Below are positions 42,340 to 53,064 of a stretch of DNA of 64,000 nt, one piece after another (the first letter of the stretch is position 1; each line of letters starts with the position of its first letter). A program made the position numbers and the translations under genes. The DNA is from Melampsora larici-populina 98AG31 (lineage: Eukaryota; Basidiomycota; Pucciniomycetes; Pucciniales; Melampsoraceae), in NCBI RefSeq assembly GCF_000204055.1, contig NW_006768768.1, positions 2,007,088 through 2,071,087 of the forward strand, in the 5' to 3' direction. The notes beneath the pieces were generated by a model that was not told where the DNA came from, ran no database searches, and was given only the letters and a program-made list of their open reading frames with translations.

Positions 42340-43105
42340 TACAGCCCTTTGCGTAACTGATGACTTTGGAGAGAAAAAACAAGTCTTTTCAAAAAGTGAC
42401 TGAGTTTTTTCAAAAACTGGGCAAGAAGTTGGTTGAATCAATTGATATCAACAATCATGAACAAACTTTATTCCTCTTACTTTGAGCTCAAGCATTATTT
42501 GTAGCTCATTTTGATAACAATCATCATGTTGTACAGCTATCCTCTTCTCAACTATCTAATTTTTGATGAATTCACTGGAATTATTTGATTAAAATTTTTG
42601 GTTCTCCCCTTCTGAATTATCACGGAATTCTACCATCAAATTTGTCTGTTTGACCTCTTCACACAAGGTCAAACAAACTTATTCACTACATCAATCCAAG
42701 GGATTACCAACAAAGTGATTTGATGTGTTTGAAGCCACTGAACAATGTACAACTTGAGCTGAATCATTGTCAGTAAACTCCATACAAGTTGAGAGAGATG
42801 TACTGGGTTCAAAGCTGATGTGTGCCATGAGATGAGGGATCGAATTTGATTGTTCAATCAACCTGAGAAAACAAACATGAAAAAGCTTGCTCAGCTTTTG
42901 AAAAGGTGATTGATAAAGGACGCCGACTTGGAAAACCAAATGACACCGGTTTTCGTTAGCTCGGATTAAGCTGGAATTTGTACAGTTCGGAAAACCCTGA
43001 GAAACCAGGAGGAACCTGTACAGAGCTCCAAAGGCTTCAGAAAGATTCTGAAGCCGGTTTTTGGGACAGTCGGCGTCATCCTTTTTGGATCGTTCTAAAG
43101 CTCTG
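42340..43105. repeat. left terminal inverted repeat, interrupted
   Basis: Blocks 42340-42425 and 42886-43105 match the reverse complement of the right repeat. The inserted 42426-42885 begins near GGTTGAATCAATTGA and ends near TCAATCAACCT, which may be the inverted ends of a small element. Confidence 0.75.
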
Positions 43106-43196
43106 ACGCCGACTGCTGGGAAATTTGACACCGTAAAGTGCTTTGACCCCTTGCTACTGCTCATTAGCAAGACCTGTATGCCATATCAATAAGCGC

Positions 43197-46100
43197 ATGA
43201 ATCCCCTGGAAGTCGACCGAAGCGATTTATGCAAACAGGAGGTGTCAGGATTACTCCTACAAGCCCAAGAGACCCGACTGTCAGATGATTTCACCAAAAC
43301 CAGAGCGAGAGCAACCTGTGAAAGGTATATCAGGCTATCCAGAAGCGTTCTCAATCAATTTATCCCAGGACCTGACAATTCAGATCCTCCTCGTTCAAGA
43401 CCATCTCACCATCCTCCTTCTACCGTACAGATCTACAACCAAAGCAACCACGACTTCAACTTAAGACTTAAAGAACCAACTGAAATGGGAGGTGAAGAGG
43501 ACGCTGATGGCGAGACAGATGATGATGAGAGCAACAAAGACAACATAGAAACTTCTGATTTCATGCAAGAAGAAGAGGCAGACAGAGAGTTGTCAGATGA
43601 TCAGTCTGAGAACAATGATAATGAATCCAGCAAAAGTATGTACCTAATCTCGAGTTTAAGAATGACTCTTAGTTGATCATGTGTGATTTTGTCAGATACT
43701 AGTGATGAAGATGAAGTTGGTCAGATGGATGAAGACTGGCCTCCCCGTGGTAAGTTTGATTTCTGCAATAACTTGGTTTTAGAACCACACCAGTCTCATA
43801 TATGTATATCTCTGATGTCCTATCAGGAGTTCAACCAGAGCGAGGGTTGCACCCCCCGCGTGAAGGCAAGATCTTTAAGTCCAAAGAGCTTGGCCAACAA
43901 TACCTTGAGGCTCATGCACGGCATCAAGGTTATGCAATTGTAATCAAGTCGGACAAAGGCCCTCTTCGCCAGAGCCAATACTTCTACTGTACTCGTGGTC
44001 ATCAGAAAACCAAACGTGCTGCAAAAGCATCTGCATTTGTTCAATCTTGCGATAATTTAGGCACTTCAAACACTGATAAGGACTCGAAAAAACCTCGAAA
44101 GAGTAGTACAGCCAAATCAGGCTGTGGTTTTGGAGTTTCTCTCAACTACTTGAAGAAACAAGGTCATTGGAAGGTTAAAATTCAACACGCTCGTCACAAT
44201 CACAATCCATTCAAGAGAGCAAATGACTTACCTCGCCTGCGCCGCTTTAAACCACACGAGGAAGAATTAATTCACACTTTAAAGGAGGCTAATGTCCGTT
44301 CTCGAACCATTCGACAAATGCTTCCAGCTGAAAGTGCTCATCGACCAATGCGGGATATATATAATCAGACAGCCCGCTCTCGAAGGACTGAACTTGGAGG
44401 GAAAACACCCATTGTCAATCTGATTACACGACTTAAAAGAAAACTGGTTTTATGAAATGAAGCTTGGACCTAATGGAGCTGTTGAATCTCTTTTTTTTGC
44501 TCATCCAACTGCAATCGAGATGGGACGTTGCTTTCCATATTGTTTTGGAATAGATTGCACATACAAGACCAACAAACATCAACTTCCTCTCTTACATATT
44601 GTTGGATCAACTTGTTTCAATTCTTCCTTCTCACTTGCTTTCTGTTTCATGCAAAAAGAAGATCGTCAGGAATACACTTGGGCACTTCAACAGCTCAAAA
44701 AACTCTTCAAGCCACATGATACTCGGCCCAAGACTTTTGTAACCGACAAAGAAAAAGCACTCATTGGGGCAATCTTGGAGGTTTTTCCAGGCAGTGATCA
44801 TATCTTATGTATGTGGCATATCAACAAGGCCATCTTAACTAAATGTGCTTCTATCATCACGGTCAAAAAAGAATGGGATGAATTCTATGATTGCTGGCAT
44901 ATTTTTGTAGCTTCTCGCACTCAAGACGAATACAAAGCTAACAAATCAAAACTTATCCAAATTGCACAGCGTCACTCACCTACAATCCTTCATTATCTTC
45001 AGTCAAACTGGTTCCCGATAGTAGAAAAGTATGTGAAAATGTTTGCAAACAAGTTTCTTCACTTTGGAAACCAAACGACCTCGCGTGTTGAAGGTTCTCA
45101 TAGTTTTATCAAAAGTTTCCTCGAATCTTCTGTTCAGGACTTGTTAGCTTGTTTTAAAGCTTTCAAACTAGCAATTACACATCAAAACACCGAGTTCGAA
45201 TGCCGACTCTGCAGTGAGCTCCAACGAAGACTCAATAACATCGATGAATGCTTTATCTTATTACACACCGAGATATCTCAGTACGCAATTGGATTGGCTG
45301 CCGAGCAGCATGCACTGATTGGAAAACCAAGTCGAAAACCTTGCACACATTCGTTCTCGACCTCTTATGGAATTCCTTGCTCACATCAAATAGAAGCCTA
45401 TATTGTCCTTGGCCAAAAAGTGCCAATTGAAGCCTTTCACAACCAGTGGCGATTGGTTGCTGAGCCGATTCCGGAATCCTTGGATGCTTTGAAAGCTGAC
45501 TTACAAAGCAAGGCTGAAAGTTTATGTAATCTTCCTGAACATGCACTACGAAGAGCGTACAATGAGCTGCTTAAAGTGCAGAGCGGTGGATATGAACTTG
45601 TACCAGTTGCAGCACCTGCAACTAAGATGAACACAAGGGGCCGCCCAACCGGTTCCAAGAAGAACTGGTCAAAAACCAAAACGACTCCGCGAGATCCTTC
45701 GGCTTTTGAATACCTAGAAGCTCCCAAAACAAAACCTCCTCGCAAATGTAGTAACTGTAAGAACTCTGGGCACAGGAAAGACAAGTGTCCACTCATACCT
45801 CACCCACACGAACCCACGTTGGAAGAACTTCAACTCGATCAAGATGATAATCTGGTCAATCCTGAAGCAGATCAAGTTGTATCTACATTACACAGCAACA
45901 GTCCTGAATACGAGAAAGAAGATTCTGACTCAGAATTCAGTCACACCCCTCAAAATATACCCGAGGAGCTTGATCCTGAATCAGACTTGGAGGTAAATGA
46001 TGATTCTCCTATATGTCCTTTCTGCGACGACCCTCTTCCATCTCAGCCCTCGAAAAAACTTCAAGTTCTAATGGAAATCCTCACCAAAAAACCAAATTCC

Positions 46101-46912
46101 AAAAAGACACCTCGACCAGGGAATCCACATGCGGTTTCTCTTCCTGTAAGTCTCATTTGGGCTTGGCTGCCCTCATCCGTCTGTAGTGCTTTAGATACAA
46201 CCAGTTTAGTCTAATAAGCATATGTTTTCATATTCCATCAGATGTCCGAGACGATAGCGTTCTGTGCAATGCATTACGCTGAAGCGGAATATGTTCCGAT
46301 AGGGATCAAGAACAAATGGCCATCATCAATCAATTTTGATGATCTATCCAGGTACATAGTCGACCCTTCGAATATGATTATTATTTGTTCTGTGGATTTT
46401 CTAACATTAACAACCGATTGGCCCTGATTCAGACGTGTAGAGACATTCATCCCTGATCTGCAACAGATCATTGATTGCCATATCAAAAGCGAGTACTTAA
46501 ATGGTGCGTTACACATCCTACAGACTCATGGCACACGTCGAATGGATAGCGTATGGCACGGTGATCTCACTTTCGAGCTGGAACAACCAGGATAGTGAGT
46601 ATCTCACTCTTCAATCTATTTTGCATCTTCAGATAGCTGATATTGAGCCGTAGTTATGGGGAACGAGGCTTAGAAGTAATCCATCAAACCCTTCATTCAC
46701 ATTTCTTGCACCCCCAAGGTCTAAATCGACTTAAACACACAAGTCTGAGTCCCGAAAGCTGGGTCCGTACGGTTTTGATTCCCGAGGTGTCTTTAAGGCT
46801 AATTGCGGACGATCTCAAGTTGTCCATTTTGGATCCTAAAGTTAAAGAAACACTCGAGAGCTCTCGAGCTTATGGGATGGCGATGTTTCCAGCTGACGAG
46901 GACACCTTTTGA
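43197..46912 (+). CDS. MULE transposase fused to an RTC4-like domain, one frameshift
   Basis: Exons 43197-43635, 43696-43749, 43827-46145, 46242-46351, 46433-46594 and 46654-46912. About 1113 aa if one A of the AAAA run at 44435-44438 is discounted; with it the frame breaks at 44455. Domains in order: acidic N-terminus; FAR1-type zinc region (about 175-290, IFKSKELGQQYLEAHARHQG); MULE catalytic core (about 375-600) with Asp in GIDCTYKTNKHQ, Asp in VTDKEKAL, CMWHINKAI and Glu in TSRVEGSH; SWIM-like CTHSF...GIPCSHQI (about 668-690); CCHC knuckle CSNCKNSGHRKDKC (about 803-816); then from CPFCDDPLP (about 893) an RTC4-like domain with FCAMHYAE, YYGERGLEVI and VLIPEVSLRLIADD. Exon 3 carries the catalytic core, knuckle and RTC4 start in one open frame, so the fusion is not an assembly of neighbours. 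RTC4 is a fungal domain named from yeast telomere-capping genetics. Confidence 0.85.
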
Positions 46913-47329
46913 GATTTCACCACATTAAACAGCTTGTTTTCAATACTGAACGTATTGAAGCCCTCCACTTGCTGAAAGCACACTTACCGAGGTCATATAC
47001 GATGTATATAGATGAAATGCAAAGCAATCATGAGTAAACTCATACTGAATCCAATTTTAAGATCTAGTATACTTGCCCTGCTCGACTTGCCTTTTCTGTT
47101 TCCTTTGTTTTTGCGTTTCATGTGATCTGGGACTTTCAAGATAACTCATCGAGAAATCGATTTCCGTGCAAATTTGACATACTCTCTTGATGGCACTGTA
47201 CGTGAACCTATGTAACAAAAGGAACCGTTGGTCACCGGTGGGCTCCTTTTGCAAACGAGCCAAAAGCCAATCTGCATACTACATGAGTTCACCCGCCATA
47301 CCTGAACCCGGCGTCACACGCTTGGGAGG
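46913..47329. other. 3' region of the MULE gene
   Basis: No gene seen between the stop codon and the right terminal repeat. Confidence 0.5.
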
Positions 47330-47643
47330 TGGGCGTCATAGAGCTTTAGAACGATCCAAAAAGGATGACGCCGACTGTCCCAAAAACCGGCTTCAGAATC
47401 TTTCTGAAGCCTTTGGAGCTCTGTACAGGTTCCTCCTGGTTCCTCAGGTTTTTCCGAACTGTACAAATTCCAGCTTAATCCGAGCTAACGAAAACCGGTG
47501 TCATTTGGTTTTCCAAGTCGGCGTCTTTTATCAATCACCTTTGAAAAACTCGACAAGTTTTGGAAAAAAAAACTCACAGGTTTTTTTTGAAAACTCAAGC
47601 GTTTTCTCTTTTTCCAAAGTCATCAATTCTGCAAAGGGCTGTA
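47330..47643. repeat. right terminal inverted repeat of the MULE
   Basis: Continuous copy, containing GACGCCGACTGTCCC, CAGAATCTTTCTGAAG and the terminal GCAAAGGGCTGTA. It pairs with the split left repeat. Confidence 0.85.
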
Positions 47644-48119
47644 GTTCATAGTACAAGTTAAATCACTACACTTTCCATCCCATAGACACCAGGTCAAACT
47701 GCGTGCCTTGCGTAAACTGTGCCATGAATAGACATTTGCTTTTGTACGTAATAACGAGCCACCGACCAGCAGGCATTCTTTGTACCTTCGATTTCCCCAA
47801 ACTTACATGTAAATCCCTCGCCAAAGGCTCGAGGCTTGCAATTTCCTCCTCACAAAATTTCCGCAACATCATGACGGCGAGGGACTTACTTAAGATTGGA
47901 ATTTCCCCCTCACAAAAGTAACTAATTGCACTTGCCACTCACGCAACATCAAAGTACAAATATGGGATTGTATGGCATATGTACACCCTACTTCAGAACC
48001 CAACACACAAAAGGCCAAGATTGTCCGCCGGTGGCGCTAGGTGGCGCCACTCTATGCCGCAAGAAATGCCACAGCCCATTTTCAAAATCACGTTCTCTAG
48101 GACCAGACAGGAGAAAGCA

Positions 48120-48127
48120 TATAAATA
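48120..48127 (+). promoter_or_regulatory. TATA box of secreted gene 1
   Basis: TATAAATA, 125 bp upstream of the start codon, conserved in the paralogue within ATATAAATAGASTCC. Confidence 0.7.
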
Positions 48128-48251
48128 GACTCCACTTTGAGATCCATAACAGTCCCTAATCATCGTATTTTGTCGAATCACACGGATCTTAGACTGCTAT
48201 CAGTTGAAACATCACAATTGACGCTGTTCTTCCTCTTTTCCTCTACCCAAA

Positions 48252-48979
48252 ATGCTTCATGTCTTCCTAAAGATCTCCTTTCTATTCTTGTGCCTGTGGA
48301 TTCATGTCCTGAACGGGCGCGAACTTATTGGGTGTAACAGAAAGCTTGAAAAGCTCGGACCTAAAAGCAACACCGCAGGTATTTAATTTCATTTTTGTCT
48401 TTACTGCCTTATAACTCCGGCATCAATTTCACCCACAACTAATGGAACCTTCTTCCGGTCGCTCATATCAATAGTATGCGAAGTTGATAACGGTAAAATA
48501 ACAACGTATCACTGTAAATATGCAAGTTGCTGGAATGACAGTAAGCGTTTTACAATCCAATCTACATCACCTTTGAGATCTCACCGCAAATCTGATGAAG
48601 GGGTATCTGTTTTGTGTATTTCTGTTAGATCATCAATGGGTTTTTATCACTGGCTGTCAGCTCCCCGGTTCCGATGGCGCCTTCAGTGACCAAGATTGTG
48701 CCCAATATGAATACCTGGGTGTGTTAGGTTATGGTCAGTACCCTCAATTTTGAATCTTACGCTCCTGAGAAAGTTTCTTATGCGAGGTTCATCGTTTGCA
48801 TCTGAATGGGGAATGTTTAGGTTGCACCAACCCCGGGAATGTAACTTATCGCTGCCCTTATTGGGATCCTACTACTGTGCCATATCTGAGTCAGTCCTTT
48901 TTCCTCTTCAATCAGACGCTCACTTCGCTGAAAATTATCTCTCCTTCCAGCCTGTAGCGATTGCACGCTGAAAAAGTGA
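48252..48979 (+). CDS. small secreted cysteine-rich protein 1 (candidate effector)
   Basis: Five exons: 48252-48378, 48475-48540, 48629-48733, 48821-48889 and 48951-48979, all joined in phase 1; 396 nt, 131 aa. A clear signal peptide (MLHVFLKISFLFLCLWIHVLNG) starts the protein. The mature part of about 108 residues has ten cysteines, one in exon 1, three in exon 2 and two in each later exon, all conserved in the paralogue at 52362. The short C-terminus CSDCTLKK resembles CSNCTPS there. No known domain is recognised. Small secreted cysteine-rich proteins in rusts are usual effector candidates; that role is inference. The shared TATA box and exon structure support real expression. Confidence 0.85.
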
Positions 48980-50078
48980 TAGATCACACGCCTATGAATG
49001 AAGGTCTCTAATACCTCAAGAACACTAGAAAGGAAAATGGCTGAAGATTCACTAAATCAATGGGGTCTCTCAGACATGTGCTGCCATGTCTTGAGTCTCA
49101 TTGATTTGTTCCCTTATTTATACCTTTTTGTCGAGAAATAATGATGATACATAAAAAAAATTGAACGTCTTACAGCCAGTGGCCCAGGATCCGTCATTAG
49201 ATAGAAAGTCAAACCAACTTTGTTTCCTTTAAATTATCATCATCACCCCTTAAAGCATTTTCTAGGTATAACAAAGATATACCTCACTCAATCTCCTTCT
49301 CTCACTTATCTTCATCATATATCTATTCTTGTCTACTCCATCAAATGTAGTGGTCTACTTTGCAGGACCATCCAAGCCTTCCGAATACAATAACACTTCC
49401 ATCTGCTACGATTAGACACTTCTCTTGTAATTGTAATTGAGATTCATGATCATTTGGCTTATAAAGACGTCTAGTGATTTATTTGTTACATCATTATACA
49501 CTGGCGACTGCAAAGATGTTATGACGTCAATGTTTGACTTTGTTATGAAAAGCCCTTGTGTGCTATCTACCTTGATCTTTTTCTTTTATCGAGCTCGAAC
49601 ATTTTTCTTCATACAATATTATTTACTTCAGATTGTTCTCATTTTAGTTCGATCAAGTGCTCAGCTTTTATTAAGCTGGCTACCTGATTTTCGTAGGCAA
49701 TATTCACTTTAAGTAACTCTATAGATGTTTCCTCAAATCACAGGGCTGGAAGCAACGTGCTCTCCTAGACTTATTCATACGCGGCCCACATCAGTCCTTC
49801 ATTTTCCAGACAAACTTCAATCAAGAACTCCTTGATGATTGTTCTGCATCTTGTAGCATCCACCGCCAAGAACCGGCTATGGACAAAGAAAAATGTAACT
49901 CAGACTCACATTGACCGTTGTGATCAACTAGAGCAAGAAGAGGAGTAAATGGCAAAAGAATGCTAATGTTTTCTTTGTCCAATACACCTGATCGGCATCC
50001 TGATTCATCAGGACGAGAAAGTCCGACCGAGATCAGAGCTCTTGCTCAAATGCCAAGAGATATGTACAAGTGGTGCCG
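48980..50078. other. downstream duplicated flank, no gene
   Basis: Contains the CCCAGGATCCGTCATTA block shared with 53259-53285 and further duplicated blocks to about 49860. The open frame 49437-49712 has no motif. Confidence 0.45.
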
Positions 50079-50159
50079 GAAAAGATACGACGCAAGTTTA
50101 CTCCGCCGGCCGCGACTGGTGTACTGGGCGGGGTAAACTGGTGTCGTATCTTTTCCCAG
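50079..50159. repeat. 81-bp hairpin element
   Basis: GGAAAAGATACGACGCAAGT at the left pairs with ACTGGTGTCGTATCTTTTCC at the right, and TTTACTCCGCC with GGCGGGGTAAA. The loop is GC-rich. Confidence 0.7.
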
Positions 50160-51572
50160 AGAAACCGAAGCCTTGTGCAACCCTTCTGGCCGGCCAGCAA
50201 AATTGGCCAGCCGCTGGTCATTTCACATGATGTACAGGGGCATTTCACATGTATTTGAATATCCCTGCGTGTCACACGCCTCCATCTGCCAAACTGTCGG
50301 ATACACAACAAATAACAAATTCAGTCCATAGCAACACCAAACCGCACCAAACCTTCCTAAATCGTCCTCATCCAATGTCCATTCAATCAGTTATAATCGC
50401 GTTTTCAAATCCCCATACTATACCTCACTACACCATATTGAAACTTTTGTCAAACGCACACAATGCGATGTGACTTCATGCGAAATAAAAACAAACGTTC
50501 AAAAACGAACGTTCCATTTGGTCTTGCCCGTCACAACACAAATGAAGGAGCACTCCAACCAATAGGAATTGCTCGCCGATGATAGAACATTAAAATTATA
50601 AATGTCTACTCGGGGACACATCCTTTAGAAGCACGTACACCCAAAGAGAAAACATTGAGTACAAACTGAAAACTGTTTTGTGAAATCTGAATCTCAGCAT
50701 ATGACACAATTCATCTCCGCTCTGATTCGATTTCATTGTTCTCAAACCTTTTGTTTGAAGCTTTTCATACCAGCTGGGCTACAGACAGAACTGGTCTTGC
50801 TTTTATTTAATCTTAAGCAAATCACCTCGTAGCACTTCGTATCCGCCTTCCATAAAAGTGATTCTGTCGTTCTCGTACTCATCACTTTGGACCCTATTCA
50901 TATAATCTTCAGCTTCAACTTCCGCACATGATGCTTGTCAAAGTCCTTATGTCACGGCTGGCCACATTATACCCTGATACCTATCAGGAATTAACGTTGA
51001 GCCAGCTCATATCATTCGTCAATCTTTCCGCGGATTTTTTAAAGAGGAATGACGGCGCACACCCGATGACGGCTCTCCATGGGCCTGTGGTAATCTTTGT
51101 TGTATTTCCACCTTTGCCACCTTCGCCAGAAGGGGAGTGCATGGCGACCGTCAGTTCATTTGGGGAGATCACAATACACGGGACATTGGATTGGGCACAT
51201 TGAAATGTGACTGCGTTGACGGATCTGTAATTACATATACCTATGGTGTCAGCTGTACTGGCCAGCGGCCAGCGGCCCGCGCTGGTCAGTAGGTTTGCAC
51301 AGGGCTGCTATTGCTCACTCTTTTCCGGAATCCGGCACCACTTGAGTCTTGAAAATCCTGATCGAGCAATTTTCTTTGCAAAAAAATCAGACCAGTGCCA
51401 CAGAGTGCCACAGAACAGCTCTCAAAGGCAACGAGAAGAACATGAGAGCAGAAGCACGACCACGTTCAAGCTCTGTCACCACCTGAAAAGTGCCAGAACC
51501 CTCTCTTCCGACCTTTTCGGTCAGTAGCCTGTGATTCTGAAGAGATATTCCGGGGTCCTGCTTGACTCTAGT
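50160..51572. other. intergenic; one weak ORF
   Basis: An ORF of 91 codons from ATG 50928 to 51203 (Pro-rich VFPPLPPSPEGE) has no known domain and no supporting context. Nothing else is recognised. Confidence 0.35.
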
Positions 51573-51580
51573 CCTACCAC

Positions 51581-51936
51581 TAGGGCTATGACCCGGCCCT
51601 GGCCCTGACCGGCCGAGTGTGCCCGAGCGTTTTCTAGGTGAGGTCGAGGCCGAGCCCGGGGCCTCAAGTCCAGCCTGGGAATAGAAAAAAAGGCCCCGGT
51701 ACAGGGCTACTCGGGGCCGGGGCCGTCGCAAAAAATCTTTATGGAGGCAATGTTTTGGAAAAATTCACGTCATCAAGCATCCTTCCCGAGCTCTCAAACA
51801 CGCTTTCAAGGGGATGGTCCGAGCCAGGGCCTGCCCGGTGCTGCCCGGCAGCATCCTTGAGTATTGCGTGGCCGAGGCCGGGCCTGAATCGGCCCCGGGG
51901 CCGGCCCTCACACTTCAGGGCCGGGTCATACCCCTA
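51581..51936. mobile_element. 356-bp hAT-type MITE with 8-bp target duplication
   Basis: The terminal repeats TAGGGCTATGACCCGGCCCT and AGGGCCGGGTCATACCCCTA differ at one position. The 8-bp direct repeat CCTACCAC flanks it exactly (51573-51580 and 51937-51944). An 8-bp duplication with TAGGG ends is typical of hAT transposons. The interior is unusually GC-rich for this region. It contains no transposase; the hAT gene at 63.4 kb is not shown to be its partner. Confidence 0.9.
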
Positions 51937-52235
51937 CCTACCACTAGTATGAAGATGATAAAAAAGTATTCCTCAGAATAAGCCATAGATCTTGAGTAAG
52001 GCTCTTTTGCACCAAAAAGTCGAAATTCGTACCCAGAAAGTGTGGACCCTTTTGACCAAAGAAGCTTGATTCCTACATACCTACTTGGGGGGTACATAGG
52101 GGCCCTTCAGGATCTTGTATCATTGCAAAAAAAACACGCACAGAAGCTCAAGATCAACCACAGGTGGCGCACTCTGGCGCTACAACTTTATACCGAAGGA
52201 AAGCCCAAAGCACGGCCTTGAAGCGAAGTTTCCGA

Positions 52236-52243
52236 TATAAATA
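52236..52243 (+). promoter_or_regulatory. TATA box of secreted gene 2
   Basis: TATAAATA, 119 bp upstream of the start codon, at the same place as in the paralogue. Confidence 0.7.
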
Positions 52244-52361
52244 GAGTCCAATCTGAATCTTGCTCTCCCCAACGACCTTTGATCAAGTCGCACTCATTTT
52301 GCACTGTTATCCGTCGAAGTATCACAATCGACGTCTTTCTTCCTCATTCACCGCACTCAAA

Positions 52362-53064
52362 ATGCTCCTTGACTTTTTAAAAATCTCCATCTTGTTCTTG
52401 TCCCTTTGGATTCATGGACTGAAGGCCGGGGGTGCAACTTATAGGTGTAATGAATCACTTACCAGATTCTCAAGCAATAGCAATAGTGCAGGTATGCTAT
52501 TTCACATTTGTCTTCTTTGCCTTATAACTCCAGCATGAATTTCATTTAACAACTAATACGCACCTTTCTCCAATCTCTCACATCAAAAGTGTGCCAGGTT
52601 GATGGAAAAACTCATAACTGCAAATTTGATAGTTGCTTCAATCACAGTACGCTTTTTACATTCCAATCTTCATCACCTTTGATACCGCATTAACATACAA
52701 CTGCTTTTATTGTGTTTACCTTAGATAATCATTGGGTTCTTGTCACTGGCTGCCGCCAGGTGGGAACTACGGACGGACTGAGCAATCAACAATGTGCACA
52801 ATATTCAAACGCGCCACCCTTCGGTTACAGTCAGTATCCTTGATCTCGAACCCTATGGTCCTGATAAAGTTCCTTACACGAAATTCATTTTTCCCGTCTG
52901 AAATCTTTAGAATGTACCAACCCCGGGGGTGTATCTTATTACTGCCCTAACTGGAATCCTAAGAGTGGAGGAGCCTTGAGTAAGTCGTATTTCCACATCA
53001 GTCAAAAGCTCACTTCACTGAACACTATCTTTCCTCAGCGTGTAGCAATTGCACGCCTTCATAG
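52362..53064 (+). CDS. small secreted cysteine-rich protein 2 (candidate effector)
   Basis: Five exons: 52362-52491, 52590-52646, 52725-52829, 52911-52979 and 53039-53064, all phase 1; 387 nt, 128 aa. The signal peptide is MLLDFLKISILFLSLWIHGLKA. All ten mature cysteines align with those of the gene at 48252, and exons 3 and 4 have identical lengths (105 and 69 nt). Shared anchors are VCxVD, NHxxVxxTGC, CAQY, CTNPGxVxYxCPxW and the CSxCT end. Between the cysteines the sequence is strongly diverged (KVGTTDGLSNQ-type changes, many charge swaps), as seen for proteins under host-driven selection; this is an impression, not a test. No enzymatic domain is recognised. Confidence 0.85.

Larger units (their letters stand above)
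42340..47643 (+). mobile_element. Mutator-like element carrying a transposase-RTC4 fusion
   Basis: The right terminal inverted repeat, 47330-47643, is continuous (about 313 bp). The left one pairs with it in two blocks, 42340-42425 and 42886-43105, because about 460 bp are inserted. The outermost sequence is TACAGCCCTTTGC. Between the repeats lies one gene (43197-46912). The flanking 9-mers (GCTTCATCA, GTTCATAGT) are only similar, so a target duplication is not proven. The terminal repeat itself is translatable on both sides (ALERSKKDDADCPKNRL), which is a by-product of the inverted repeat and not a gene. Confidence 0.85.
47990..49860. repeat. segmental duplication carrying secreted gene 1
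   Basis: It matches 52130-53610 in order: GGTGGCGC block, TATAAATA promoter, five exons, CCCAGGATCCGTCAT, GATTAGACA and ATCACAGGGCTG blocks. The copy here has extra sequence around 49.4-49.7 kb. Confidence 0.65.

Noticed and set aside
42331..42340. Target-site duplication for the MULE (GCTTCATCA / GTTCATAGT)
   Set aside because: The two 9-mers share only an offset TTCAT; not a convincing duplication.
42691..43170. Minus-strand ORF (159 codons) whose product closely matches an ORF at 47187-47651
   Set aside because: The match is explained by the inverted terminal repeats of the MULE being translated on opposite strands; there is no start context or domain.
50928..51203. 91-codon ORF as a real small gene
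   Set aside because: No signal peptide, domain, paralogue or conserved promoter; kept only as a weak note.
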